Both the position numbers and the translations under genes were made by a program. A stretch of DNA of 44,645 nucleotides. It comes from Bacillota bacterium. GTDB taxonomy: Bacteria; Bacillota; Sulfobacillia; UBA3575; DUQP01. Positions within the stretch are counted from its first letter, which is position 1, and each line of letters starts with the position of its first letter. Shown piece after piece: positions 1-8,151 of this stretch. The notes beneath the pieces were generated by a model, which was not told the origin of the DNA, ran no database searches, and saw nothing but the letters and a program-made list of their open reading frames with translations. The stretch covers positions 1 to 44,645 of the forward strand of contig DUQP01000009.1 in assembly GCA_012837735.1 (NCBI GenBank), read 5' to 3'.

Positions 1-494
1 ACAGCTGCAGTAGTACCTAGGGCTAGCCACTGCCATAAGAGGGAGCTGACGGGGGAGCTGATGGTTTGCTCGAAAATTGCCTCTGTATGTTCTACAGATA
101 GTTGCCCTGTTAGAGATTTAAAGATATAAGAATAGACCCAACCGGCAACGTCGGTGTAAAAGGCCATAATGATCACTGCAGCTAGAACGCCACTGACCCC
201 GATCAGAAACCAAGGCTTGCCTGGCGATAGCTTGCGGAAGGTTGTTACTGCATTGGCGCGCGAGTGCCTTCCTAGTAACAATTCAGCAATGAGGACAGGT
301 AGGCCAACACCGGCCACACACAAGAGGTAAAGCAATACGAAGGCTGCGCCTCCGTTTTCGCCTGCCAGGGCGGGGAACTTCCAAATGTTGCCGAGACCAA
401 CGGCTGAACCGAGGGTAACGACAACAGCACCTAGGCTGGTGACAAAGGAGTCTCTGCCAGCTGGCTGTTGAGAGGGACTGTTTGGTTGAGACAT
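1..494 (-). CDS. Sodium-dependent neurotransmitter:sodium symporter (NSS/SNF) family transporter, N-terminal part
   Basis: The first about 164 residues of an NSS-family secondary transporter (LeuT-like), which imports amino acids or related solutes with sodium across the cytoplasmic membrane. The family signature GSAVGLGNIWKFP is visible at residues 29-41 in the first, unwound membrane helix, followed by further hydrophobic helices (about 46-66 and 95-115). The gene runs off the window edge, so two thirds are missing. Two in-frame ATGs exist (500 and 494); 494 is chosen because AGGAG then lies 8 bases upstream. The substrate cannot be told. It sits directly behind a ykkC subtype-2 riboswitch and terminator, so its transcription is probably controlled by that RNA rather than by the arg genes upstream. 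Confidence 0.93.
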   Translation of the reverse strand, partial: MSQPNSPSQQPAGRDSFVTSLGAVVVTLGSAVGLGNIWKFPALAGENGGAAFVLLYLLCVAGVGLPVLIAELLLGRHSRANAVTTFRKLSPGKPWFLIGVSGVLAAVIIMAFYTDVAGWVYSYIFKSLTGQLSVEHTEAIFEQTISSPVSSLLWQWLALGTTAA

Positions 495-533
495 TTTCAT
501 TGCTCCTTTCATTGTTGTTATCCCAGAATATGT

Positions 534-580
534 AAAAAACCCGAGCTGGCAGGCCAATCTACTGGAACCTGCCGCTCGGG
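534..580 (-). terminator. Riboswitch-controlled intrinsic terminator
   Basis: On the minus strand CCCGAGC-GGCAGG pairs with CCTGCC-(A)-GCTCGGG and is followed by six T. The 5' arm overlaps the last bases of the riboswitch aptamer (CGGCAGG). If the aptamer's closing helix holds those bases, the terminator cannot form, which predicts a ligand-ON switch for the downstream NSS transporter. Confidence 0.85.
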
Positions 581-667
581 TCTTTTATCCCCACGGTGTA
601 CCCGCACAGCGGGTTTGTACCGCTCGGTCCAGACCACCTCTTGGTGCGGAACCCTAGGTACACTTCC
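564..667 (-). ncRNA. ykkC subtype-2 riboswitch aptamer (ppGpp or PRPP class)
   Basis: Read on the minus strand, the segment has the conserved ykkC words in order: GTACCTAGGG (652-661), GGACCGAGCGGTAC (617-630), ACACCG and GGGGATAAAAGACCC (578-592). The ends pair as GGAA (664-667) with TTCC (564-567). The GGACCGAGCGG and AAAAGACCC variants resemble the subtype-2 members that bind ppGpp or PRPP more than the guanidine-I class, which ends in AAAAGCCCGGGAG. I cannot decide between ppGpp and PRPP by eye. An amino-acid-type transporter as target fits ppGpp somewhat better; PRPP members usually control purine genes. A terminator follows. Confidence 0.85.
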
Positions 668-719
668 TCGCTCTCAGGCTATCCTGCAGCCATGCCAGGA
701 ACCCAGAACTGAGATTTTT

Positions 720-747
720 TTATTAAAGGCCACTATTACGACGTTAA
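720..747 (-). promoter_or_regulatory. Weak candidate promoter for the riboswitch-transporter unit
   Basis: TTAACG, a 16-bp spacer and TAATAA lie on the minus strand between argH and the aptamer. Both boxes are imperfect. No clear argH terminator is seen in 668-778, so read-through from argH is an alternative. Confidence 0.3.
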
Positions 748-778
748 TTGGCCAACTCCTTCTCCAGAAATCAAAATT

Positions 779-2188
779 TTAATTTTCTTTATCGTCAGGC
801 CAACGCTTTGCCAATGACTGGCGGGCCACCGCCAGTGCTTGCGCCACCATCGCAGGAGACGTGCCACCTTCTGAACAACGTTTTGCCACACACTGGCGGG
901 GATCAATCGCCTGTCGGGCGTCCTCCCCCAACAGGGGAGAGGCGGCCTGCCACTCCTCGTTTGACAAATCCCCTAACCTCTTACCTTGCGCAAGGCAATC
1001 CAACACCAACCGCCCCACGACCGCATGGGCCTCCCTGAATGGCAACCCTTGACGGACCAAATAATCAGCTAAGTCGGTGGCGTTGGAAAAATCCTCTTCC
1101 ACAGCAGCTGCCATCCGCTCCCGCCGCACCTGGACTGTATCCATCATCCCGGCAACCAAGTGCAAGCAATCCCGCAACGTATCCACGGCATCGAATGTAC
1201 ATTGTTTGTCTTCCTGCATATCCGTATGATAGGCCAACGGCAGCCCTTTCATGGTGGTCAACAGGCTTATCAAACTGCCATACACACGGCCCGTTTTCCC
1301 CCTGACCAGCTCGGCCACATCTGGATTCTTTTTCTGTGGCATGATACTGGAACCGGTGGCAAACGAGTCGTCCATCTCCAGAAACCCAAACTCTTGACTG
1401 CACCAGATAATCAATTCCTCACACAAACGACTTAAATGCAGCATCGTAATGGCCGCAGCCGCCAAGAATTCTATTACAAAATCCCGATCACTGACTGCAT
1501 CGATACTATTTCTATACACTTCCGCAAAACCTAATTCTTGCGCCACGCTTTGCCGGTCAATCGGGAAGGTGGTGCCGGCCAGTGCCCCTGCTCCCAGCGG
1601 CAAACGATTGGCGCGCCCATAACAATCTGCAAAGCGCTCGTAATCACGGGCCAGCATTTCAAAATAGGCTAAGAGATAATGGCTGTAAAGGATCGGTTGC
1701 GCCCTTTGCAAGTGTGTATAGCCCGGCATGACCGTGTCCAATTCTTTTTCTGCTTTGTCCAGCAAAACCCCCTGCAAAACCACTATGCCTTCCTGGATAG
1801 CCCGGCACTCATCCATAATATACATGTGCATGTCTGTCGCCACCTGGTCATTGCGGCTGCGGGCTGTATGCAGTTTCCCGCCCACCGGTCCCACCAGCTC
1901 TGTCAAACGGACTTCAATGTTCATATGAATATCTTCGTACTCTTGCCGGAAAGGGAATGTGCCCTGTGCCAGCTCTTCCCGCACCCGTTCCAGGCCGGCC
2001 ACCAGGGTTTCCCCCTCCTGCAGCGTGATAATCCCGCAAGCAGCAAGCATACGGGCGTGTGCAATACTGCCGGCAATATCATAAGGCCACAGTCGCCGGT
2101 CAAAGCGCCAGGAAGAAGTGAATGCTTGCACTCTGGCGTCAGTTTCGGCGCGAAACCGGCCCCCCCACATGCGTTTGCCATCCGTCAT
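779..2188 (-). CDS. argH: Argininosuccinate lyase
   Basis: Cleaves argininosuccinate to arginine and fumarate, the last step of arginine synthesis, in the cytoplasm as a homotetramer. The 469-residue protein has the usual family length. The fumarase/lyase superfamily signature GSSIMPQKKNPD is at 279-290, with the catalytic-loop serines in front, and the HTARSRNDQ motif is at 107-115. The start ATG follows GGTGGAGA. It is last in the arg series, 111 bp after argG; that gap holds a GC hairpin and a possible promoter, so argH may be partly independent of argG. Confidence 0.98.
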   Translation of the reverse strand: MTDGKRMWGGRFRAETDARVQAFTSSWRFDRRLWPYDIAGSIAHARMLAACGIITLQEGETLVAGLERVREELAQGTFPFRQEYEDIHMNIEVRLTELVGPVGGKLHTARSRNDQVATDMHMYIMDECRAIQEGIVVLQGVLLDKAEKELDTVMPGYTHLQRAQPILYSHYLLAYFEMLARDYERFADCYGRANRLPLGAGALAGTTFPIDRQSVAQELGFAEVYRNSIDAVSDRDFVIEFLAAAAITMLHLSRLCEELIIWCSQEFGFLEMDDSFATGSSIMPQKKNPDVAELVRGKTGRVYGSLISLLTTMKGLPLAYHTDMQEDKQCTFDAVDTLRDCLHLVAGMMDTVQVRRERMAAAVEEDFSNATDLADYLVRQGLPFREAHAVVGRLVLDCLAQGKRLGDLSNEEWQAASPLLGEDARQAIDPRQCVAKRCSEGGTSPAMVAQALAVARQSLAKRWPDDKEN

Positions 2189-2220
2189 CTGTCTCCACCC
2201 GCCAAAAAAATATTAACCTC

Positions 2221-2249
2221 AGCATATCGCACCTACCGCACACGTACAA
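2221..2249 (-). promoter_or_regulatory. Candidate sigma-A promoter for argH
   Basis: TTGTAC, 17 bp, TATGCT on the minus strand, about 35 bases upstream of the argH start. It lies just behind the hairpin at 2258-2277. The -10 matches consensus in 4 of 6 places. No ArgR-like palindrome overlaps it, unlike the argC and argG promoters. Confidence 0.45.
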
Positions 2250-2257
2250 TGATAAAC

Positions 2258-2277
2258 CCGGCGGGTTGCCCCGCCGG
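2258..2277 (-). terminator. GC-rich hairpin after argG (weak terminator or attenuator)
   Basis: Perfect 8-bp stem CCGGCGGG/CCCGCCGG with a 4-base loop. On the minus strand it is followed by GTTTATC, a poor U tract. It probably only partly stops transcription from argG into argH. Confidence 0.5.
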
Positions 2278-2299
2278 ATTTCCGATGCCTTACCTGTTG

Positions 2300-3532
2300 T
2301 TAATCACCCGCCACTGGCTGCGGTTTTTCCGGCATGGCATTTGTGTTGCGTTGGACGCGCGCGTACACCTTGGTCGGCAGTCCCCAGATATCGATGAAGC
2401 CTTTGGCCGCCGCATGGTCGAACGCATCGTCCTTGGCATAAGTCGCCAGCTTGAGATCATACAGGGAATAGGTTGATTTGCGACCCACGGCCTGGCAATT
2501 ACCCCTGTATAGCTTCATCCGCACCACGCCGCTCACCACCGCTTGCGTCCGATCGATAAAAGCATCCAAGGCCTGTTTGAGCGGCGAAAACCACAGCCCA
2601 CCATATATCAGTTCCGCATACTTCTGCTCCATGAGCGGTTTGAACTGGGCCAGCTCGCGCGGCATGGTCAGCTTTTCCAGATCCTGGTGCGCTTTAATCA
2701 AGATCATCGCCGCCGGACATTCATATAGCTCGCGCGACTTTATTCCCACCAAACGGTTCTCCACATGATCGATCCGCCCGACGGCGTGTTCACCACCGAC
2801 CCGGTTCAGCGTTTTCACCAAAGAAACCAGATCATATGGCTTGCCATCCAGCGCCACCGGCACACCCTTGGCAAATGTGATTTCCACATAATGCGGTTCT
2901 GCCGGCGCTGCCAGCGGCGATTTTGTCCATTCCCAAGCCTCATCCGGCGCCTCCGCCCACGGGTCCTCGATCACCCCGCATTCGATACTGCGACCCCAGA
3001 GGTTTTCATCTATACTGAATGGGTTCTTTTTGCCGACCGGAACCGGAATATTGCGTTGCCGGGCGTAATCAATCTCTTCTTCGCGGGACATCGGCCATTC
3101 CCGCACAGGCGCAATCACCTTTAGTTCCGGTTGCAGGGCGGCGATCGAGACATCGAAACGCACCTGATCATTGCCCTTGCCGGTGCACCCATGGGCCACC
3201 GCTTCTGCACCTTCCGCTTCCGCCACCTGCACTAGCTTTTGGCAAATCAAAGGCCGGGACAGTGCTGCCGAAAGCGGGTAGACCCCATCATATAGCACAT
3301 TCGCCTTCAAGGCTGGGGCAATGAAATCTTGGGCGAATTCATGCTGGCCGTCGACCACGTAGCATTTTTTGGCGCCAACCTGGAGGGCTTTATCCCGAAC
3401 GACATCCAAGTCTTTCCCCTCGCCAACATCCAATGCTAGAGCGATTACTTCGTAACCATATTTCTCTTGCAGCCACTTGATTGCCACTGACGTATCTAGT
3501 CCACCGGAATACGCTAAGACGACTTTTTTCAC
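2300..3532 (-). CDS. argG: Argininosuccinate synthase
   Basis: Joins citrulline and aspartate with ATP to make argininosuccinate. The N-type ATP pyrophosphatase loop YSGGLDTSV is at residues 9-17 and the protein has 410 residues, as expected. The start is GTG with GGAGGGG six bases upstream. It has its own strong promoter, overlapped by an ArgR-like palindrome that reaches into the end of argD, so it can be expressed apart from argCJBD. The neighbours on both sides are arginine genes. Confidence 0.98.
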   Translation of the reverse strand: MKKVVLAYSGGLDTSVAIKWLQEKYGYEVIALALDVGEGKDLDVVRDKALQVGAKKCYVVDGQHEFAQDFIAPALKANVLYDGVYPLSAALSRPLICQKLVQVAEAEGAEAVAHGCTGKGNDQVRFDVSIAALQPELKVIAPVREWPMSREEEIDYARQRNIPVPVGKKNPFSIDENLWGRSIECGVIEDPWAEAPDEAWEWTKSPLAAPAEPHYVEITFAKGVPVALDGKPYDLVSLVKTLNRVGGEHAVGRIDHVENRLVGIKSRELYECPAAMILIKAHQDLEKLTMPRELAQFKPLMEQKYAELIYGGLWFSPLKQALDAFIDRTQAVVSGVVRMKLYRGNCQAVGRKSTYSLYDLKLATYAKDDAFDHAAAKGFIDIWGLPTKVYARVQRNTNAMPEKPQPVAGD

Positions 3533-3580
3533 CGGGCACCCCTCCCCACCTAGCGATACTAGGAATTCTCTTGCGGCATG

Positions 3581-3610
3581 ATTATAACCTCATGTTGCAT
3601 GTTTATGCAA
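3581..3610 (-). promoter_or_regulatory. argG promoter
   Basis: TTGCAT (-35, 3605-3610), 18-bp spacer, TATAAT (-10, 3581-3586) on the minus strand. The perfect -10 lies about 50 bases before the argG start. The -35 is one arm of the palindrome at 3595-3610. Confidence 0.75.
3595..3610 (-). promoter_or_regulatory. ArgR/AhrC-like operator at argG
   Basis: Perfect inverted repeat TTGCAT-AAAC-ATGCAA on the minus strand. It has the spacing of an ARG box (TGAAT-N4-ATTCA) with one base changed in each half. It covers the -35 and the argD stop codon. A nearly identical copy lies at the argC promoter in the same position, which supports a shared arginine repressor. No argR gene is in the window. Confidence 0.65.
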
Positions 3611-4814
3611 TAGGCAATTGTGCTTCCACTTTTGTTAAAGCTTCGTGCAAAATCCGGAGGGCTTGCTCCACATCAGATTCTGTGATGATCAGCGGTGGCA
3701 AGAACCGCAAGACATTCCCGGCGGTACAGTTAATCAATAAACCCCGTTGGCGGCATTCATCGACCACCGCCGGTGCCCCAGCAGACAACTCCATGCCGAG
3801 CATCAAGCCACGCCCACGCACCTCCCGCACCGTGGGGTGAGCAGTTGCCAACTCTTTTAACCCTTGTTGCAAGTAATTTCCTACCCGAGCGGCATTTTCC
3901 AGCAAGCCTTCTTCAAACAAGACATTGATCCCGGCCAGAGCGGCCGCCGCCACGACCGGGTTGCCCCCAAACGTGGAGCCATGGTCTCCGGGCTTGAGAG
4001 CCTCAGCCACATCCGGTCGCGCCAAAAAAGCGCCCATTGGCAGACCGGACGCAAGCGCTTTCGCTAATGTGACAATGTCCGCGGCTACACCATCCTGTTG
4101 ATGCGCCAGGAAAGAGCCGGTCCGCCCCATGCCGGTCTGTACCTCATCCAAAATCAGCAAACAACCTGCCTGATTGGCAATCCGGCGCACATCCGCCAGG
4201 TAGCCATCCGGTGGCATATTTATGCCACCCTCGCCCTGGATTGGCTCCACCAGCACAGCAGCCGTCTGCGGGCCGACCGCCTCTGCCAGGGCATCCACAT
4301 CGCCGAACGGCACGTGCCTGAATCCCGGCGGCAGGGGCTGAAGTTCCTGATGAAATTTGGGCTGCCCCGTGGCTGCTAATGTGGCGAGGGTACGGCCGTG
4401 GAATGATTTCAGAGTTGTCACCACTTCAAAGCGCTCTTGTTGCAAAACCCGGCGGGCATAAAATCGCGCCAGCTTAATCGCCCCTTCATTGGCCTCTGCC
4501 CCACTGTTGGCAAAAAAAACCTTCATGCCGCCGGTCAGTTCAGATATTCGTGCAGCCAGTTCCGCGCCTGGGGCATGGTAATAGACATTAGAGCAATGCA
4601 TCAACGTGGCCGCTTGCCGACACACCGCCTCCACAACCCGCGGGTGGCAGTGACCGACCCCGTTGACGGCTATCCCGGCGAAAAAATCCAGATATTCTTT
4701 CCCCTCTTTATCCCAAACCCGGGCTCCCAACGCTTTTTCAAATACGATCGGTACCCGCCCGTATGTTCTCATCACATTTTGTTGATCCATTTCCATAACC
4801 CGTTCCGCATTCAT
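3603..4814 (-). CDS. argD: Acetylornithine aminotransferase
   Basis: PLP enzyme of class III that converts N-acetylglutamate semialdehyde and glutamate to N-acetylornithine and 2-oxoglutarate; in some bacteria it also serves lysine synthesis. The cofactor aspartate is in DEVQTGMGRTG (from 223), the PLP lysine is K252 in AKALASG, and NSGAEANE is at 103-110. 403 residues is normal. Its ATG shares one base with the argB stop (TGATG), so translation is probably coupled. The stop lies inside the argG operator. Confidence 0.97.
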   Translation of the reverse strand: MNAERVMEMDQQNVMRTYGRVPIVFEKALGARVWDKEGKEYLDFFAGIAVNGVGHCHPRVVEAVCRQAATLMHCSNVYYHAPGAELAARISELTGGMKVFFANSGAEANEGAIKLARFYARRVLQQERFEVVTTLKSFHGRTLATLAATGQPKFHQELQPLPPGFRHVPFGDVDALAEAVGPQTAAVLVEPIQGEGGINMPPDGYLADVRRIANQAGCLLILDEVQTGMGRTGSFLAHQQDGVAADIVTLAKALASGLPMGAFLARPDVAEALKPGDHGSTFGGNPVVAAAALAGINVLFEEGLLENAARVGNYLQQGLKELATAHPTVREVRGRGLMLGMELSAGAPAVVDECRQRGLLINCTAGNVLRFLPPLIITESDVEQALRILHEALTKVEAQLPIA

Positions 4815-5764
4815 CAGCCCTCACCCCCGCAACATTGATCGGGCAGCACCATGGTCCCGACGCCCTGGTCTGTAAATATCTCTAGCAACAGAGCGTGCGG
4901 AATGCGCCCGTCTACGATGTGGGCCCGGGGCACCCCGGCCTGCAGGGCCCGCACGCAGGCATCCACCTTAGGGACCATCCCTCCCCTAACAAAGCCATCG
5001 TGCACCAGAGCAGGCACCTGTCCCTGTCGCACAGTACTCATCAAAGTGGATGGGTCTTTGGGATCGCGCAGGATCCCCGGCACATCAGTTAGCAAGATCA
5101 GTTTCTGCGCTCCCAGGGCAGCTGCCAGTTCACCGGCAGCTGAGTCGGCATTAATATTCAAAGTTTCGCCTTGCGCACCGACCCCAATCGGCGCCACCAC
5201 CGGCACATACCCAGCCTCCATCAGTGTATAGAGAACTGCCGGATCAATGGCGGTCACTTCCCCAACAAACCCCAGGTCCGCCTGCTCGCCCTCCTTTGGC
5301 CCGGAGGAGACGACATGTACCTTACGGCGAGCCTGGATCAGACCCCCGTCCGGACCGCTGATACCGACTGCCTTCCCCCCGGCAGCATTCAACCGCGAAA
5401 CGATATCTTTGTTCACCTTGCCCGCCAGTACCATGCCGGCAATGTCAGCGGTATCGCGATCTGTGACCCGTAATCCGTCGACAAAGAGCGGTTTTTTGCC
5501 CAACCGATCCATCAAAGCGGTGATTTCAGGACCTCCCCCATGCACCAGCACGGGCTTCATCCCCACATAGCGCATCAGGACAATGTCGGTGATCACCGCC
5601 TGTTTCAGGGCATCATCAATCATGGCCGCGCCACCATATTTTATGACAACGATCTTGCCCCAATAGCGCCGGATATAAGGCAACGACTCCACCAACAAGC
5701 CGGCCCGCGCTACCAGAGTATCGAGATCAGGTGCGGTAGCTGCCGTTGATTCGCACATATTCAT
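4814..5764 (-). CDS. argB: Acetylglutamate kinase
   Basis: Phosphorylates N-acetylglutamate with ATP, the second step of acetylated arginine synthesis and often the arginine-feedback point. The amino-acid-kinase glycine motifs KYGGAAM (about 44-50) and VHGGGPEI (about 74-81) are visible. 316 residues is slightly long; the first ATG overlaps argJ by 38 bases, and a second in-frame ATG at 5758 is possible. No strong Shine-Dalgarno decides between them. The long N-terminal helix before the kinase core is typical of arginine-sensitive hexameric forms, but sensitivity is inference. Confidence 0.96.
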   Translation of the reverse strand: MNMCESTAATAPDLDTLVARAGLLVESLPYIRRYWGKIVVIKYGGAAMIDDALKQAVITDIVLMRYVGMKPVLVHGGGPEITALMDRLGKKPLFVDGLRVTDRDTADIAGMVLAGKVNKDIVSRLNAAGGKAVGISGPDGGLIQARRKVHVVSSGPKEGEQADLGFVGEVTAIDPAVLYTLMEAGYVPVVAPIGVGAQGETLNINADSAAGELAAALGAQKLILLTDVPGILRDPKDPSTLMSTVRQGQVPALVHDGFVRGGMVPKVDACVRALQAGVPRAHIVDGRIPHALLLEIFTDQGVGTMVLPDQCCGGEG

Positions 5765-6956
5765 AGCTCAAATCACACCCCCAAGCGGTCGCTGGCGCAT
5801 CCCCTGCGCCAAGATCGATGTCTATTTTCACCTCTGGCTCCTGCAAAAGCCGGGTGACTTGTTCCTCATCGTAATCGACTCCGCAGCCATAGGCATAGAC
5901 TGCCACATCCCCGATCCAGAGTCTCACATTTTCCGGGTCAAATTGGGCGCCACTCCGTCCTAAAGCCGCCATAATCCGGCCCCAGTTGGCATCGGCACCA
6001 AAAACTGCCGTCTTCACCAGGCTAGAACCAGCCACGGTGCGTGCCGCCAGCCGCGCTTGAGTCACATCCAGCGCACCCACCACCTGCACTGTCAAGAGGC
6101 ATGTGGCCCCTTCACCATCGGCGGCGATTTGCCGGGCCAGTTGCCGGCACACATCAGTCAAAGCCCCCGTAAAGACTTCAAAGTCCGGCGTGCCCTTCTC
6201 GATCGGCCTATTCCTGGCTTCTCCGTTTGCCAACACCAATGCCATATCATTCGTGCTGGTGTCGCCATCCACGGTAATCATATTGAATGTTTCGGCATTC
6301 GCCCGGGCCAGAGCAGCCTGTAGCGCTGGAGGTGAAATAGCGGCATCCGTGGTGATAAAGGCCAGCATAGTGGCCATATTGGGATGAATCATGCCTGAAC
6401 CCTTCGCCATGGAACCAATGGTCACCAATTGTCCGCCGACCTCTAATTGGGCGATCGCTGTCTTACGCACGGTGTCCGTGGTCATAATCGCTTCCGCGGC
6501 GTCGCCACCACCGTCCGTTGACAGAGCTAATGCGGCGTCCGGCAGACCATTGGCAATCCGCTCCATCGGCAGCAATACGCCGATCACACCTGTAGACGCC
6601 ACACCGATGGCGTCCGCGGACAAGCCTAAATGGTGAGCAGCGATATCCGCCATACATTGGGCATCAGTCAGGCCCTGCGCCCCGGTACAGGCGTTGGCAT
6701 TGCCGCTATTGATCACTACCGCCTGCAAATATCCGTCCTGTAAATGGCGCGCGGTCACTTGCAAAGGGGCCGCCTTCACCACATTTGTGGTGAATACCGC
6801 TGCCGCGGCCGCCGGCCGGCAGGAAAATAAAAGCGCCAGGTCCTTTTTCTCTTTCCGAATCCCACAGGCCATCCCAGAAGCCTGAAAGCCCCTTGGGGCG
6901 CAAACACCGACCCGCTCCATACCGAAACCACATTGTTCAATTGCCAATGCCGTCAT
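5727..6956 (-). CDS. argJ: Glutamate N-acetyltransferase/amino-acid acetyltransferase (ornithine acetyltransferase)
   Basis: Moves the acetyl group from N-acetylornithine to glutamate, giving ornithine and recycling acetyl; bifunctional forms also use acetyl-CoA. The precursor of 409 residues self-cleaves before the nucleophile threonine, visible as T196 in HPNMATMLAF after the KGSGM motif. The ATG follows GGGGGAGG. It lies 24 bases after argC. With ArgJ present and no argE or separate argA in the block, the pathway here is the cyclic one. Whether this protein is mono- or bifunctional cannot be read from the sequence. Confidence 0.97.
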   Translation of the reverse strand: MTALAIEQCGFGMERVGVCAPRGFQASGMACGIRKEKKDLALLFSCRPAAAAAVFTTNVVKAAPLQVTARHLQDGYLQAVVINSGNANACTGAQGLTDAQCMADIAAHHLGLSADAIGVASTGVIGVLLPMERIANGLPDAALALSTDGGGDAAEAIMTTDTVRKTAIAQLEVGGQLVTIGSMAKGSGMIHPNMATMLAFITTDAAISPPALQAALARANAETFNMITVDGDTSTNDMALVLANGEARNRPIEKGTPDFEVFTGALTDVCRQLARQIAADGEGATCLLTVQVVGALDVTQARLAARTVAGSSLVKTAVFGADANWGRIMAALGRSGAQFDPENVRLWIGDVAVYAYGCGVDYDEEQVTRLLQEPEVKIDIDLGAGDAPATAWGCDLSYEYVRINGSYRT

Positions 6957-6980
6957 GGTAAACCTCCCCCAAAAACTGAT

Positions 6981-8024
6981 CTATGGGAAAAGACCCGGTG
7001 TCGCGAGGCCCATTTCCTCCGGCCACCCGCACATCAGGTTCATGTTCTGCACCGCTTGCCCAGCTGCTCCCTTACCCAGGTTGTCGATCACACTGATGAC
7101 AATCAACCGGCCAGTCCTGCCATCGACAACCGCGCCCAACTGGCAATGATTCGAACCAAATACCGCCTTCGTATTGGGCAGACTTCCTGGTGGCAATACA
7201 TGCACAAACGGACAACCTTGATAAAACCTCTCCAGCACTTGCAAAGCATCCGCCGTCCCGATGGTGTGATTGGGAGTCAAGTAGATGGTGGCGAGGATGC
7301 CCCTGGTCATTGGTATCAAGTGCGGCGTGAATGTGATCGTGCAGTCTAATCCCGTCCATCGGGAGACCTCTTGCTCGATCTCCGGCAAGTGTCTATGCAC
7401 CCCACCCACACCATAAGCACGCACGTTTTCGTTGACTTCGCTATACAACATCTCCAGCTTCGGGCTACGCCCCGCCCCGGAAACACCCGACTTGGCATCA
7501 ACAATGATGCCTTCTGTCTTCACCAGTCCGGCTTGCAAGAATGGCGCCAGACCTAAGAGGATGGCAGTCGGGTAGCAACCAGGATTAGCCACCAGCCGCA
7601 CCGTCGCCCAGTCAACATCCTGCAACTCTGGTAAACCATACACCGCCTGCGCCAGCGCTTCCGATCCGCAATGCTCTTTTCCATACCAAGCGGCGAATGT
7701 CTGCACATCCTGTAACCGATAGTCGGCGCTCAAATCAATTACCCGCCGACCGGCCGCCAACAGATTTGGCACTATTTCCATTGCGTGCCCGTGGGGCAGG
7801 GCCAGAAAAATTAGTTCGGCTTCAGTCGCCAGCAAGTCTTCCAAACCAATAAAGGCTTCATACCGCAACCCATGGAACTGTGGGTTAATCACCACCAGCT
7901 TTTCCCCTTCCCTGCGCCCGGCCGCTAAGCTTACCAATTCAATATCAGGATGGCAATACAATAAACGCGTCAATTCCGTGCCGGCATAACCCGTAGCCCC
8001 GGCAAGTGCGACCTTGATTGCCAT
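6981..8024 (-). CDS. argC: N-acetyl-gamma-glutamyl-phosphate reductase
   Basis: NADPH-dependent reduction of N-acetylglutamyl phosphate to the semialdehyde. The Rossmann motif GATGYAG is at 9-15 and the catalytic cysteine is C150 in NPGCYPT. The open frame extends upstream to 8123, but the protein family begins MxxKVALAGATGY, and AAAGGGGG stands just ahead of ATG 8024; this gives 347 residues, the family length. First gene of the argCJBD unit, behind a strong promoter with an ArgR-like operator. Confidence 0.97.
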   Translation of the reverse strand: MAIKVALAGATGYAGTELTRLLYCHPDIELVSLAAGRREGEKLVVINPQFHGLRYEAFIGLEDLLATEAELIFLALPHGHAMEIVPNLLAAGRRVIDLSADYRLQDVQTFAAWYGKEHCGSEALAQAVYGLPELQDVDWATVRLVANPGCYPTAILLGLAPFLQAGLVKTEGIIVDAKSGVSGAGRSPKLEMLYSEVNENVRAYGVGGVHRHLPEIEQEVSRWTGLDCTITFTPHLIPMTRGILATIYLTPNHTIGTADALQVLERFYQGCPFVHVLPPGSLPNTKAVFGSNHCQLGAVVDGRTGRLIVISVIDNLGKGAAGQAVQNMNLMCGWPEEMGLATPGLFP

Positions 8025-8048
8025 CACCCCCTTTAAATAGATGCCATA

Positions 8049-8077
8049 ATTATACCAACTTGTGCATATGTATGCAA
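8049..8077 (-). promoter_or_regulatory. argC promoter
   Basis: TTGCAT (8072-8077), 17-bp spacer, TATAAT (8049-8054) on the minus strand. The leader to the argC start is only about 17 bases. The -35 forms one arm of the palindrome at 8062-8077. Confidence 0.8.
8062..8077 (-). promoter_or_regulatory. ArgR/AhrC-like operator at argC
   Basis: TTGCAT-ACAT-ATGCAC on the minus strand: a palindrome with one end mismatch, the same as the argG site. It covers the -35 and part of the spacer, so binding would block RNA polymerase. Assigned to an arginine repressor by position and by likeness to TGAAT-N4-ATTCA. Confidence 0.65.
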
Positions 8078-8096
8078 TACCTTTTTTTGATACAGT

Positions 8097-8119
8097 AAAG
8101 CCCTCCCCAGCGGGAGGGC
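8097..8119 (-). terminator. Terminator after the GerMN lipoprotein gene
   Basis: 8-bp perfect stem GCCCTCCC/GGGAGGGC with loop GCTG, followed on the minus strand by TTTACTG. The U tract is short but the stem is strong. It separates the two-component/lipoprotein unit from the argC promoter. Confidence 0.65.
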
Positions 8120-8151
8120 CCATTACCCCAGCTGCCGCGTTAGGTTGTCTT

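Noticed and set aside
564..667. Guanidine-I riboswitch as the class of the ykkC RNA
   Set aside because: The words GGACCGAGCGG and AAAAGACCC fit subtype 2; the AAAAGCCCGGGAG ending of guanidine-I is absent, and the target is not a guanidine exporter or carboxylase.
564..760. T-box leader ahead of the NSS transporter
   Set aside because: No AGGGTGG-ACCGCG antiterminator sequence is present; CCTAGGGTTCCG belongs to the ykkC core.
1679..2476. 265-codon open frame on the plus strand opposite argH
   Set aside because: It lies antisense to the well-supported argH, has no family features or ribosome binding site, and its composition is that of a shadow frame.
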